Source of the DNA: Cellulomonas sp. Root930
Lineage (GTDB): Bacteria; Actinomycetota; Actinomycetes; Actinomycetales; Cellulomonadaceae
Length of the DNA: 64,000 nucleotides
Reading direction: 5' to 3'
Assembly: GCA_001429255.1 (NCBI GenBank)
Contig: LMJI01000002.1
Span: 714,645-778,644 of the forward strand
The position numbers were made by a program, and so were the translations under genes. Under the pieces are notes generated by a model. The model was not told the origin of the DNA. It ran no database searches and worked only from the letters and a program-made list of their open reading frames with translations. Positions 33,073 through 42,111 of the stretch are shown here, piece after piece. Position 1 is the stretch's first letter. The number at the start of each line of letters is the position of its first letter.

Positions 33073-33807
33073 TCAGCCGGTGCAGGGGGCGGTCGGTGTG
33101 AACGACGCCTCGTCCTCGAGCATGGACCGGAGCGTGCTCACGGGTACGACAAAACTGTGCCCCTTCGAGTCCTTCGCGTACACCACCCCGACCACTCGGC
33201 CGTCGCTGTCGAGCACCGCCGACCCGGAGCTGCCGGGTTCCACCGGCGCGTCGGTGACCAGCACCTCACCCAGGTTCGCGTTGAGCGGGTCGGTCTGGCT
33301 GCCGACCACCTGCCCGGCGGTGACGGTCAGGGCGCGCCCGAGCGGATAGCCGACGACGGTGATGGTGTCCCCGATCGCCGGGTCGGCGGCGGCGAGCTCG
33401 GGCGCCGCGGGCAGGGCGTCCTCGGTGCGGACGATCGCCAGGTCCGCCAGCGCGGCGGTGCTGGCTGCGGCGGCGGTCAGGTCCCGGCCATCGTACGTGC
33501 TCAGCTGCAGGGTGGAGGAGTCCGTGACCACGTGCCGGTTGGTCACGAGCGTGTGGTCGTCGAGCGCGAACCCGGAGCCGGTGGAGAGGGTGCCGCAGCC
33601 GATGTTGCGGATCCGCACGGCCATCCGCTGCGCCGAGTCGAACCCGTCGGGGGACAGGTTGCCGCTCGACGACGGGGTCTGCTGCGGCAGGTCGGTCGGG
33701 ACCACGCTCGTCGGTACGGGATCGGGCATCGCCGGCAGCATGCTGCAGCCGCCGGTCAGGGCGAGGAGCGCGACGACGCTGCCGACGAGCGCGGCGCGCC
33801 GGCTCAT
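33073..33807 (-). CDS. Lipoprotein trypsin-like serine protease
   Basis: 244 residues. Signal peptide with a lipobox ending LTGGC (lipid-modified Cys21), so exported and membrane-anchored; LspA at 14.9 kb would process it. Chymotrypsin-fold triad: His92 in VTNRHVV, Asp122 in ADLAIV, Ser194 in PGSSGSAV. No PDZ domain follows, unlike HtrA. A short Ser/Pro-rich linker (about 25-50) connects lipid and protease. Its ATG overlaps the stop of the coiled-coil membrane protein by 4 bp, so the two are coupled and may work together. Confidence 0.87.
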   Translation of the reverse strand: MSRRAALVGSVVALLALTGGCSMLPAMPDPVPTSVVPTDLPQQTPSSSGNLSPDGFDSAQRMAVRIRNIGCGTLSTGSGFALDDHTLVTNRHVVTDSSTLQLSTYDGRDLTAAAASTAALADLAIVRTEDALPAAPELAAADPAIGDTITVVGYPLGRALTVTAGQVVGSQTDPLNANLGEVLVTDAPVEPGSSGSAVLDSDGRVVGVVYAKDSKGHSFVVPVSTLRSMLEDEASFTPTAPCTG

Positions 33808-34481
33808 CGCTCGAGCTCGCGCTGCAGCGCCGCGTTGGCGTCCGTGGCGCGGGCGCACACGGTCTGCACGTCCGTGGTGAACCGCGCGAGGTCGTCCGGG
33901 TCGTACTGGGACGAGTTCTGCAGGTAGCCGATGAGACGCTGCTGGCCGTCCACGCAGCTCGCCAGCGCGGTGGCCACCTGGCCGGCCGCCTGCGACACCC
34001 GGGACTGGTAGTCGGCGAGCTGCTGCTGCGACGCGCTGGTGTCCCCGAGCTGCGCCTTCTCGTCCGCCAGCTGGGTGATCCGCTGCTGCGCCGTCGCCAG
34101 CTGCGCGCTGATCGCGTCCAGCTCGGCCTGGGTCGCCTCGAGGTCCGCCTGCGACGCCGCCAGCTGCTCGCCGGTCGAGCGCGCGAGCGTCTCCCACTCC
34201 TGCGTCGACGCCTGCCACGCCTCGTTCGTCGAGAACATGCGCGAGAGCACCAGCCCCGCGCCGACCAGGGTGGCGACGAGCAGCAGGGCGAGGATGACCG
34301 TGGCAGCACGCGGACCGCGACGGCGGACCGGTTGCGGGTCGGCCATGGGCGTGGGCGCGGCGAGGGACCAGGGCGCGGGATCAGGGGCGGGCGCCGGCGC
34401 GCTCACGCGGAGGACCTCCGTGACCGGTGGCTCCGCGCCGGGGTGCACGTCGTCGCGCGGGCGAGGGTCGTCGGGCTGCAT
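33804..34481 (-). CDS. Single-pass membrane protein with extracytoplasmic coiled coil
   Basis: 225 residues, function unknown. Pro/Ala-rich cytoplasmic N-terminus (1-55), one membrane segment (about 59-80), then a long heptad-like helix (about 88-165, STGEQLAASQADLEATQAEL, ISAQLATAQQRITQLADEKA) and a C-terminal helical region with two cysteines (SCVDGQQ and TVCARA). Likely type II topology. TATCCT at 34488-34493 (minus strand) is 6 nt before the ATG, so leaderless. First gene of the probable three-gene unit with the lipoprotein protease and GerW-like gene. Confidence 0.8.
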   Translation of the reverse strand: MQPDDPRPRDDVHPGAEPPVTEVLRVSAPAPAPDPAPWSLAAPTPMADPQPVRRRGPRAATVILALLLVATLVGAGLVLSRMFSTNEAWQASTQEWETLARSTGEQLAASQADLEATQAELDAISAQLATAQQRITQLADEKAQLGDTSASQQQLADYQSRVSQAAGQVATALASCVDGQQRLIGYLQNSSQYDPDDLARFTTDVQTVCARATDANAALQRELER

Positions 34482-34520
34482 CGGCCCAGGATAGGAGGCG
34501 TTCCGCGCAGTCAGCGGGCG

Positions 34521-34907
34521 TCAGACGACGGAGCCCGTGAACTTCTCGCCAGGGCCCTCACCGGGGGCGTCGGGGAAGGGCGAGGCCTCGCGGAACGCCA
34601 GCTGGAGCGAGCGCAGGCCGTCGCGCAGCGACCGGGCGTGCTGGTTGCCGATGTCGGGTGCGGAGGCCGTGACCAGCGCGGCGAGCGCGGTGATGAGCTT
34701 GCGCGCCTCGTCCAGGTCGAGGAAGTCGCGGCCCTGCGCCTCGTCCGTGTCCGGGCTGAGCCCGCACTTGACCGCCGCTGCACTCATCAGGTGCACCGCC
34801 GCGGTCGTGATCACCTCGACGGCAGCGACGTCCGCGATGTCGCGCACGGCCTCCGCCTCGGACGTGCGGGGGGCGTCGGGAGTCGTGCTCGCGGTGTGCT
34901 CGGCCAT
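34521..34907 (-). CDS. DUF1844-domain protein
   Basis: 128 residues. DUF1844: VEVITTAAVHLMSAAAVKCG, DEAQGRDFLDLDEARKLITAL. Function unknown; the gene is regularly near infC-rpmI-rplT in Actinobacteria. GAGGAT lies 6 nt before the ATG on the minus strand. The catalase terminator stands between it and the catalase gene, so it is a separate unit. Confidence 0.85.
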   Translation of the reverse strand: MAEHTASTTPDAPRTSEAEAVRDIADVAAVEVITTAAVHLMSAAAVKCGLSPDTDEAQGRDFLDLDEARKLITALAALVTASAPDIGNQHARSLRDGLRSLQLAFREASPFPDAPGEGPGEKFTGSVV

Positions 34908-34943
34908 GCGCCGATCCTCTCATCGCGGCGTGGGGGGTCGTCG

Positions 34944-34986
34944 CCGCAGGCGGGGTCCGCACCGGTGGTGCGGGCCCCGCCTGCGG
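34944..34986 (-). terminator. Strong hairpin terminator after the catalase gene
   Basis: A nearly perfect 20-bp stem with a GGT loop: CCGCAGGCGGGGTCCGCACC pairs with its complement, with one G-U pair. It lies 6 bp past the catalase stop on the minus strand and 37 bp before the DUF1844 start. No T-run, as is common in Actinobacteria. Confidence 0.8.
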
Positions 34987-34992
34987 GGTGGG

Positions 34993-36498
34993 TCAGGCGA
35001 TCGGGACGCTCGCCGTCGCCGGCTCGCCCGTCTCGACCGGCGCCGCACCGGCCAGCGCCGCGCGCAGGGCGGCACCCAGGCCGGCGTCGACGTTCGTCCA
35101 GTACTGGATCGCGCGCTCGCGGATCTCGTCGCTCTGCACGCCGCCGACGTGACCCGTGACCGTCTCGAGGAACCGCCCACGCGCCGCGTCGTCGAAGACC
35201 TCGCGGTAGAGCGTGCCGGCCTGCCCGAAGTCGTCGTCCTCGGGGTGCAGCGTCGCGGCCGAGCGCTGCAGCACCCCGTCCGACTCCCAGCCGGGCGACT
35301 CGGCGGCGCGGGCCGGGTCGGCTGCGGCGCCACCGACGGAGTTCGGTGCGTAGACCGGCGTGGTCGGCGCGTTGAACGCGTACCGCGCCGCGCCGTCCTT
35401 GGAGTACGAGTGCACGGGCGCCGCGTGCGGGGCGTTCACGGGCAGCTGCGCGTGGTTGGTGCCCACCCGGTACCGGTGCGCGTCGGCGTAGGAGAAGATC
35501 CGCGCCAGGAGCATCTTGTCCGGGCTGGCCGCGATGCCCGGCACGAAGTTGCTCGGTGCGAAGGTGGCCTGCTCGATCTGCGCGAAGTAGTTCTCCGGGT
35601 TGCGGTTGAGCTCGAGCTGCCCGACCTCGATGAGCGGGTAGTCGGCGTGCGGCCACACCTTCGTCAGGTCGAACGGGTTGAACCGGTACTCGGCCGCGTC
35701 GGCGTACGGCATGACCTGGACCGAGAGCGTCCAGGACGGGAAGTCGCCGCCCTCGATGGCCTCGAACAGGTCGCGGATGTGGTGGTCGGCGTCCGACCCC
35801 GCCAGCTGCGCGGCCTCGTCGCCCGTGAAGCTGCGGATGCCCTGGTTGGTCCTGAAGTGGTACTTGACCCAGAACCGCTCGCCGTCGGCGTTGATCCACT
35901 GGTAGGTGTGCGACCCGAACCCGTCCATGTGCCGCCACGACGCGGGGATGCCGCGGTCGCCCATGAGCCACGTGACCTGGTGCGCCGACTCGGGGGACAG
36001 CGACCAGAAGTCCCACTGCATGTCGTTGTCGCGCAGGTGGCTGCCCGGCAGGCGCTTCTGGGAGTGGATGAAGTCGGGGAACTTGATGCCGTCCCGGATG
36101 AAGAACACGGGGGTGTTGTTGCCGACCAGGTCGTAGTTGCCCTCGGTCGTGTAGAACTTCAGCGCGAACCCGCGGGGGTCGCGCCACGTGTCGGGGGAGC
36201 CCTGCTCGCCGGCGACGGTCGAGAACCGCAGCAGCGTCTCGGTGGTGACGCCCGGCTGGAACAGCGCCGCCCGCGTGTACGCGCTGACGTCGTGCGTCGT
36301 GGTGAACGTCCCGAACGCCCCGCCACCCTTGGCGTGCACGATGCGCTCGGGGACCTTCTCGCGGTTGAACTGGGCGAGCTTCTCGACGAGGTAGTGGTCG
36401 TGCAGCGCGATCGGGCCGTCGGCGCCGACGGACTGCGAGTGCGCGTCCGAGGCGACCGGCGCGCCGGCGTTGGTGGTGGTGTACGGGACCTGGGTCAC
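34993..36498 (-). CDS. katA: Monofunctional haem catalase
   Basis: 501 residues, small-subunit clade. Decomposes hydrogen peroxide in the cytoplasm. Distal His55 in RIVHAKGGGAFG, the catalytic Asn in LVGNNTPVFF (127-128), haem ligand Tyr337 in RIFSYADAHRYRVG. NADPH-type core with RDPRGFALKFYT. Fur-family regulator gene lies 84 bp upstream in the same direction, so the pair is likely co-regulated by peroxide or iron, as in furA-kat loci. The symbol katA is by family convention. Confidence 0.95.
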   Translation of the reverse strand: MTQVPYTTTNAGAPVASDAHSQSVGADGPIALHDHYLVEKLAQFNREKVPERIVHAKGGGAFGTFTTTHDVSAYTRAALFQPGVTTETLLRFSTVAGEQGSPDTWRDPRGFALKFYTTEGNYDLVGNNTPVFFIRDGIKFPDFIHSQKRLPGSHLRDNDMQWDFWSLSPESAHQVTWLMGDRGIPASWRHMDGFGSHTYQWINADGERFWVKYHFRTNQGIRSFTGDEAAQLAGSDADHHIRDLFEAIEGGDFPSWTLSVQVMPYADAAEYRFNPFDLTKVWPHADYPLIEVGQLELNRNPENYFAQIEQATFAPSNFVPGIAASPDKMLLARIFSYADAHRYRVGTNHAQLPVNAPHAAPVHSYSKDGAARYAFNAPTTPVYAPNSVGGAAADPARAAESPGWESDGVLQRSAATLHPEDDDFGQAGTLYREVFDDAARGRFLETVTGHVGGVQSDEIRERAIQYWTNVDAGLGAALRAALAGAAPVETGEPATASVPIA

Positions 36499-36582
36499 AG
36501 TGTTCCTTTCACGAGGCCGGGCAGAGCCGACCGGGAGGTGCCGCGCGGCGGACGGAGCCGGCGGCGTGGGCGAGTCAGGGCG

Positions 36583-37002
36583 TCAGGTGGTTCCGGCGGC
36601 GCGGCAGGCGGGGCACAGGCCCCAGTAGGTGACCTCGGCGGTCTCGATGGTGAAGCCCGACGTGGAGCTGGGGACCAGGCACGGCGCGTGCCCGACGGCG
36701 CAGTCGACGTCGCCGAGGGCACCGCAGCCGCGGCAGGCGACGTGGTGGTGGTTGTCACCGACCCGGCGCTCGTACCGGGCGGGATGCCCGGCCGGCTCGA
36801 TGCGGCGCAGCAGCCCCGCGTCGGTGAGGGCGTGCAGCACGTCGTAGACCGCCTGCACCGAGACGGTCGGCAGGGTCCGGCGGACCTCGGTCAGGACGGT
36901 GTCGGCGTCGGCGTGGGGATAGCGGCCGACGGCCTCGAACACCCGCAGCCGCGGCTCGGTGACGCGCAGGCCGCGTTCACGCAGTGCGGCGGAGGGGTCC
37001 AT
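36583..37002 (-). CDS. Fur-family metalloregulator (FurA/CatR-like)
   Basis: 139 residues. N-terminal winged helix (RVTEPRLRVFEAVGRYPHAD, SVQAVYDVLHALTDAGLLRR) and dimerisation domain with the metal ligands NHHHVACRGCG. Structural zinc pairs Cys90/Cys93 and Cys130/Cys133. Position directly upstream of catalase suggests a peroxide-sensing FurA/CatR rather than iron-sensing Fur (inference). The promoter carries a palindrome over the -35 box, fitting autorepression. Confidence 0.9.
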   Translation of the reverse strand: MDPSAALRERGLRVTEPRLRVFEAVGRYPHADADTVLTEVRRTLPTVSVQAVYDVLHALTDAGLLRRIEPAGHPARYERRVGDNHHHVACRGCGALGDVDCAVGHAPCLVPSSTSGFTIETAEVTYWGLCPACRAAGTT

Positions 37003-37008
37003 GTCGGC

Positions 37009-37038
37009 AGCCTTGCACCGTTCCTGGAATCATTCAAG
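37009..37038 (-). promoter_or_regulatory. Promoter and operator of the Fur-family gene
   Basis: On the minus strand: TTGAAT (37032-37037), 17-bp spacer, AAGGCT (37009-37014), 6 nt, ATG. The -35 is inside the near-palindrome CTTGAATGATTCCAG (37024-37038; arms match 6 of 7). Fits an autoregulatory Fur-type box and a leaderless mRNA. Confidence 0.65.
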
Positions 37039-37078
37039 TAAACGCGGAGGCCCGTTCCCGTCTGATCGCCCGCACGTG

Positions 37079-37370
37079 GTAGCCTCTTACCCGACCAGCC
37101 GCGTCCTGCTGCCCCGATCCGGGTGAACGGCCGCGGTGTACAAGTGGAGCTGATCCCACCCGAGCATCAACCGCTCGCCTCCTGCCTGCGCAGGGGACGA
37201 CGACAGAGGCCGGGTCCGGTCCGAGGATGTGTCGCGATTTCTGCGGCGCGTGCCTGGTGTCGTGCCGTTCGTCGGCCCGCACTGTCGGACCTGTGAGGCC
37301 CCCACCTGTACCCAGGGCGGGGGCCTTCCTCGTTCCGGCGGTCACCCACGACGAACCTGAGGAGCACCAC
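37079..37370 (+). promoter_or_regulatory. infC leader with terminator-like hairpin and possible anti-terminator
   Basis: The 368-bp gap between the Fur gene and infC has no protein gene. TAGCCT (37079-37084) is a candidate -10, giving a leader of about 280 nt. A perfect 8-bp stem AGGCCCCC / GGGGGCCT (37296-37303 and 37319-37326) followed by TTCCTCGTT looks like an intrinsic terminator 44 nt before the start codon. Upstream GGCC (37208-37211) and GGTCCG (37218-37223) can pair with CGGACC (37286-37291) and GGCC (37297-37300), which would disrupt the terminator arm. This fits attenuation of the ribosomal-protein operon; the ligand is unknown. Confidence 0.55.
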
Positions 37371-38492
<1,122 letters not shown>

Positions 38493-38587
38493 ACCAGCAC
38501 GAACGGACGGCCCGGCCCACCGGTCGGACCGCACCAGACGAGTCGTACGAACCCGTGCGATGTGAAGGACAAGGAGACACGGCAGCC

Positions 38588-38782
38588 ATGCCGAAGAACA
38601 AGACGCACTCCGGTGCCAAGAAGCGCTTCCGGGTCACCGGGACCGGCAAGGTCATGCGCGAGCAGGCCGGCGGCCGCCACCTGCTCGAGCACAAGTCGAG
38701 CCGTCGCACCCGCCGCCTCGCCGGCGACCTCGTCGTCTCCCCTGCCGACGCCCCCCGTATCAAGAAGCTGCTCGGTAAGTGA
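38588..38782 (+). CDS. rpmI: Ribosomal protein bL35
   Basis: 64 residues: MPKNKTHSGAKKRFRVTGTG ... LLEHKSSRRTRRL. Start at the ATG giving MPKNK; an AAGGAG site is upstream. 95 bp after infC and 63 bp before rplT. Part of the 50S subunit. Confidence 0.97.
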   Translation: MPKNKTHSGAKKRFRVTGTGKVMREQAGGRHLLEHKSSRRTRRLAGDLVVSPADAPRIKKLLGK

Positions 38783-38810
38783 CCTTGGGGGCGCTGCTGC
38801 GCCCCGGTCA
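38780..38810 (+). promoter_or_regulatory. Hairpin between rpmI and rplT
   Basis: GGGGCGC-TGCT-GCGCCCC (38788-38805) nested in an outer TGACC / GGTCA stem that includes the rpmI stop codon. Without a T-run. Could trim or partly terminate the mRNA, or be an L20 contact site; only the structure is seen. Confidence 0.55.
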
Positions 38811-38845
38811 CTCGGCCCGAGCCTGAGACAAGCAAGGAGCATCAC

Positions 38846-39229
38846 GTGGCACGCGTGAAGCGGGCGGTCAACGCCCAGAAGAAGCGCCGTACGACCCTGG
38901 AGCGCGCTGCGGGTTACCGCGGCCAGCGCTCGCGCCTGTACCGCAAGGCGAAGGAGCAGGTCACCCACTCCCTCGTCTACGCGTACCGCGACCGCAAGGT
39001 GCGCAAGCAGGACTTCCGCAAGCTGTGGATCCAGCGCATCAACGCGGCCTCCCGCGAGCAGGGTCTCACCTACAACCGCCTCATCCAGGGCCTCAAGCTG
39101 GCCGGCATCGAGGTGGACCGCCGCGTGCTGGCCGACCTCGCCGTGAACGACGCCGCGACGTTCGCGACGCTCGTCAACGCCGCGAAGGCCGCCCTGCCCG
39201 AGGACGTCAACGCGCCGAAGGCTGCGTGA
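38846..39229 (+). CDS. rplT: Ribosomal protein bL20
   Basis: 127 residues: ARVKRAVNAQKKRRTTLERA, GYRGQRSRLYRKAKEQV, RKQDFRKLWIQRINAA, LTYNRLIQGLKLAGIEVDR. Early 50S assembly protein, which in other bacteria represses infC-rpmI-rplT through leader RNA. GTG start after an AAGGAG site. Confidence 0.97.
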   Translation: MARVKRAVNAQKKRRTTLERAAGYRGQRSRLYRKAKEQVTHSLVYAYRDRKVRKQDFRKLWIQRINAASREQGLTYNRLIQGLKLAGIEVDRRVLADLAVNDAATFATLVNAAKAALPEDVNAPKAA

Positions 39230-39303
39230 CCCTCGTCCGCCGCTGAGCCGACCGCCCGATCGCCCCGCCGCCGCGGGGCCGGGCGGCGGCTCGGAGCACC
39301 CGG

Positions 39304-39334
39304 AGCCCCCGGAACCGTCACGGTTCACGGGGGC
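39304..39334 (+). terminator. Terminator hairpin after rplT
   Basis: AGCCCCCG-GAACCG / CGGTTC-CGGGGGCT with a TCA loop and one bulged A, followed by TCGTCG. It ends the infC operon just before the methyltransferase gene. Confidence 0.8.
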
Positions 39335-39361
39335 TTCGTCGTGCCCGGGCATGATGTCCCC

Positions 39362-40186
39362 GTGACCGACGAGATCCTGACCAACCCCCGTGCCGAGCGC
39401 GTCAAGGCGGTGCGAGCGCTGGCGGGACGCTCCGTGCGCCAGCGCGCCGGGCGGTTCGTGGTGGAGGGTCCGCAGGCGGTGCGCGAGGCGGTGCTCGCCG
39501 CCGATGTGCACGACGTCTACGTGACCGAGGCGTCGGCGCAGCGGTACGAGGAGATCGTGGCCGGCGCGCAGAGCCGGGGGATCCGGGTGCACGTCGGGAC
39601 GGCCGAGGTGCTCGACGCCATGAGCGCCGACGGGCAGCAGGTCGTCGCGGTCGCGTCGCTGCTCGAGCACACCCTCGAGTCGGTGCTGGCGGGTGCTCCG
39701 CGCCTGGTTGCGGTGCTCGCGCACGTCCGCGACCCGGGCAACGCCGGCACGGTGATCCGTGCGGCCGACGCCGCCGGCGCGGATGCCGCGGTGCTCACCG
39801 CGGAGAGCGTCGACGTGCACAACCCCAAGGTCGTCCGGTCGACGGCCGGCTCGCTGTTCCACCTGCCGGTGGTGACCGGCACGGACCTGGCCGTGACGGT
39901 CGCGGACCTGCGCGCCGCCGGGCTGCTGGTGCTCGCTGCGGACGGGGCGGGCACCTTCGACCTCGACGACCTGCTCGACGTCGCGGGCTCCGCGGAGGAC
40001 GGCGTCCCGGACCTGTCGCGCCCGACGGCGTGGGTGTTCGGCAACGAGGCCTGGGGTCTGCGCGACGAGGACCGGGCGCTCGCCGACGCCGTCGTGCGGG
40101 TGCCGATCCGGGGCCGTGCCGAGTCGCTCAACCTCGCGACCGCGGCGACCGTCTGCCTGTACGCGAGCTCGCGGGCGCAGCGATGA
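39362..40186 (+). CDS. TrmH-family (SPOUT) RNA 2'-O-ribose methyltransferase
   Basis: 274 residues. An L30e-like N-terminal substrate domain (RFVVEGPQAVREAV) and a SPOUT knot: motif 1 AHVRDPGNAGTVIRAADAAG, motif 2 AWVFGNEAWGL, motif 3 IRGRAESLNLATAATVCLY. Likely methylates 23S rRNA or tRNA; the target is not readable. CATGAT lies 6 nt before the GTG, a weak leaderless signal. Stop overlaps the next gene by 4 bp. Confidence 0.9.
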   Translation: MTDEILTNPRAERVKAVRALAGRSVRQRAGRFVVEGPQAVREAVLAADVHDVYVTEASAQRYEEIVAGAQSRGIRVHVGTAEVLDAMSADGQQVVAVASLLEHTLESVLAGAPRLVAVLAHVRDPGNAGTVIRAADAAGADAAVLTAESVDVHNPKVVRSTAGSLFHLPVVTGTDLAVTVADLRAAGLLVLAADGAGTFDLDDLLDVAGSAEDGVPDLSRPTAWVFGNEAWGLRDEDRALADAVVRVPIRGRAESLNLATAATVCLYASSRAQR

Positions 40187-40824
40187 GGATGTTCGCCGCG
40201 GTGTGGCCGCCCGAGGACGTGCTCGACCACCTGGACCTGGCCCTTGCCTCGGTGCGGGGTGCGCCGTCGGGCCTCTCGTCGGCGGTGCGCTGGTCCGCCC
40301 GCGAGACGTGGCACCTGACCGTCGCGTTCTACGGCGAGCTGCCGGACGGGGCACGGCCCGGGCTCGTGGCGGACCTCGCGCAGGTCGCCGCCGGCGTCGA
40401 GCCGTACGAGCTCGGGCTGCGAGGAGCCGGGGTCTTCTCGCACCGCACCCTCTGGGTGGGGGTGGCGGGCGACCTGGACTCGCAGCGGGCCGTGACCCGC
40501 GGGTGCGTCGAGGCGGGGGAGTCGGCCGGGGGTCTGCTGGACGTCCGGCCACGCGACCGCCCGCACCTGACGATCGGCCGTGTCCGCCCGGGGAGCCGGC
40601 CCACCCGCCGGCGCTCGTCGCGACCGGACCGGCCCGGCGCGCGGCCCGACGCTCAGGCGATGGACGACGAGGACGTCGCAGCGGCGCTCGTGCGCGCGCT
40701 CGCCGTGTACGAGGGGCCGCGCTGGCTCGTCGACGAGCTGCACCTCATGTCGTCGCGTCCGGGAGCCGGGCGCGGCGGGGGACCGCTGTACGAGCGCGTC
40801 GAGACGTTTCCGCTCGGACGATAG
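40183..40824 (+). CDS. 2'-5' RNA ligase family protein (2H phosphoesterase)
   Basis: 213 residues. Two H-x-T motifs define the 2H superfamily: HLTV (His44, Thr46) and HLTI (His128, Thr130). N-terminal MRMFAAVWPPEDVLDHL is typical of ThpR/LigT. A basic, Arg/Pro-rich insert (about 137-160, GSRPTRRRSSRPDRPGARP) sits after the second motif. Probably acts on RNA 2',3'-cyclic phosphates; physiological role unknown. Confidence 0.87.
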   Translation: MRMFAAVWPPEDVLDHLDLALASVRGAPSGLSSAVRWSARETWHLTVAFYGELPDGARPGLVADLAQVAAGVEPYELGLRGAGVFSHRTLWVGVAGDLDSQRAVTRGCVEAGESAGGLLDVRPRDRPHLTIGRVRPGSRPTRRRSSRPDRPGARPDAQAMDDEDVAAALVRALAVYEGPRWLVDELHLMSSRPGAGRGGGPLYERVETFPLGR

Positions 40825-40849
40825 GCGGGGTCGTGGCAGAATGGCCGCC

Positions 40850-40918
40850 ATGACAGCGCGTGCGCAGGCGGCTGGTGGTCGCCGATTTCCCGGGCCCGTA
40901 CCCGGGCCGCGCCGCTGA
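40850..40918 (+). other. Possible leader peptide upstream of pheST (weak)
   Basis: In the 243-bp gap between the 2H protein and pheS, an ATG opens a 22-codon frame, MTARAQAAGGRRFPGPVPGP plus two Arg, overlapping a GGCCCG-TACC-CGGGCC hairpin (about 40892-40908). It has only one Phe, so classical Phe-dependent attenuation is doubtful. The rest of the gap holds TAGACT (40980-40985), a possible -10 for pheS, about 82 nt before its ATG. Confidence 0.25.
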
Positions 40919-41067
40919 CGCGCATCTGAGCAGGTCGTCCGTCGCTGGACCGGCCGCACTCACCCGGATCGGGCGCCTCTAGACTTGTCCGCTGGCCGGG
41001 CCCCTGCGCCCAGAGCCACGGCCGTGCGCTCGCGCCGGCTGCCCAGAACCTGCACTGGAAGGTCAGG

Positions 41068-42111
41068 ATGTCCGACGACACCGCCCTGTCCCCGCTCGAC
41101 GCCCCGGGCATCGAGTCCGCCGTCGAGGACGCGCTCAAAGCCCTCGCGGCCGCGACCGACCTCGACGCCCTGAAGACCGCCCGCCTCGAGCACGTGGGCG
41201 AGCGCAGCCCGATCGCTCTCGCCAACCGTGCCATCGGCGGCCTCGCGCCCGCCGACAAGGCGACCGCCGGCAAGCTGCTCGGCCAGGCCAAGGGCCGTCT
41301 GGCGCGCGCGCTCGCCGAGCGTCAGACGCAGCTCGAGGCCGAGCGCGACGAGCGCGTCCTGGTCGAGGAGTCCGTCGACGTGACGCTGCCCACCGACCGG
41401 CACCCGCGCGGCGCCCGGCACCCGCTGGAGACGCTGTCGGAGCGCGTCGCGGACATCTTCGTCTCGATGGGCTGGGAGATCGCCGAAGGCCCCGAGCTCG
41501 AGGCGGAGTGGTTCAACTTCGACGCGCTGAACTTCGGCGTCGACCACCCGGCGCGGCAGATGCAGGACACGTTCTTCGTCGACAGCCCTGGGCTCGTGCT
41601 GCGCACGCACACGTCGCCGGTGCAGGCGCGCACGCTGCTCGAGCGCGACCTCCCGGTGTACATCGCGTGCCCGGGCAAGGTGTTCCGCACGGACGAGCTG
41701 GACGCCACGCACACGCCCGTGTTCCACCAGGTCGAGGGCCTCGCGGTGGACAAGGGTCTGACCATGGCGCACCTCAAGGGGACGCTGGACCACTTCGCGC
41801 AGGCGATCTTCGGGCCCGAGGCCCGCACGCGCCTGCGGCCGTCGTTCTTCCCCTTCACCGAGCCCAGCGCGGAGATGGACCTCTGGTTCCCGCAGAAGAA
41901 GGGCGGCGCCGGCTGGATCGAGTGGGGCGGCTGCGGCATGGTCAACCCGAACGTGCTCCGCGCCTGCGGGGTCGACCCCGACGTGTACTCGGGCTTCGCG
42001 TTCGGCATGGGCATCGAGCGCACCCTGATGCTGCGCCACGGCATCGCCGACATGCACGACATGGTGGAGGGCGACATCCGCTTCTCCGCGCAGTTCGGGA
42101 CGGAGATCTGA
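41068..42111 (+). CDS. pheS: Phenylalanyl-tRNA synthetase alpha subunit
   Basis: 347 residues, class II synthetase core. N-terminal coiled coil (1-90), motif 2 region QDTFFVDSPGLVLRTHTSPVQ, VFRTDELDATHTPVFHQVEG, and motif 3 with WGGCGMVNPNVLRACGVDP and FAFGMGIERTLMLRHGI. Charges tRNA-Phe together with PheT. The stop and the pheT ATG share one base (TGATG). Confidence 0.97.
   Translation: MSDDTALSPLDAPGIESAVEDALKALAAATDLDALKTARLEHVGERSPIALANRAIGGLAPADKATAGKLLGQAKGRLARALAERQTQLEAERDERVLVEESVDVTLPTDRHPRGARHPLETLSERVADIFVSMGWEIAEGPELEAEWFNFDALNFGVDHPARQMQDTFFVDSPGLVLRTHTSPVQARTLLERDLPVYIACPGKVFRTDELDATHTPVFHQVEGLAVDKGLTMAHLKGTLDHFAQAIFGPEARTRLRPSFFPFTEPSAEMDLWFPQKKGGAGWIEWGGCGMVNPNVLRACGVDPDVYSGFAFGMGIERTLMLRHGIADMHDMVEGDIRFSAQFGTEI

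Noticed and set aside
40825..41067. tRNA gene or T-box before pheST
   Set aside because: No cloverleaf, T-loop sequence or T-box motif could be found in the gap.
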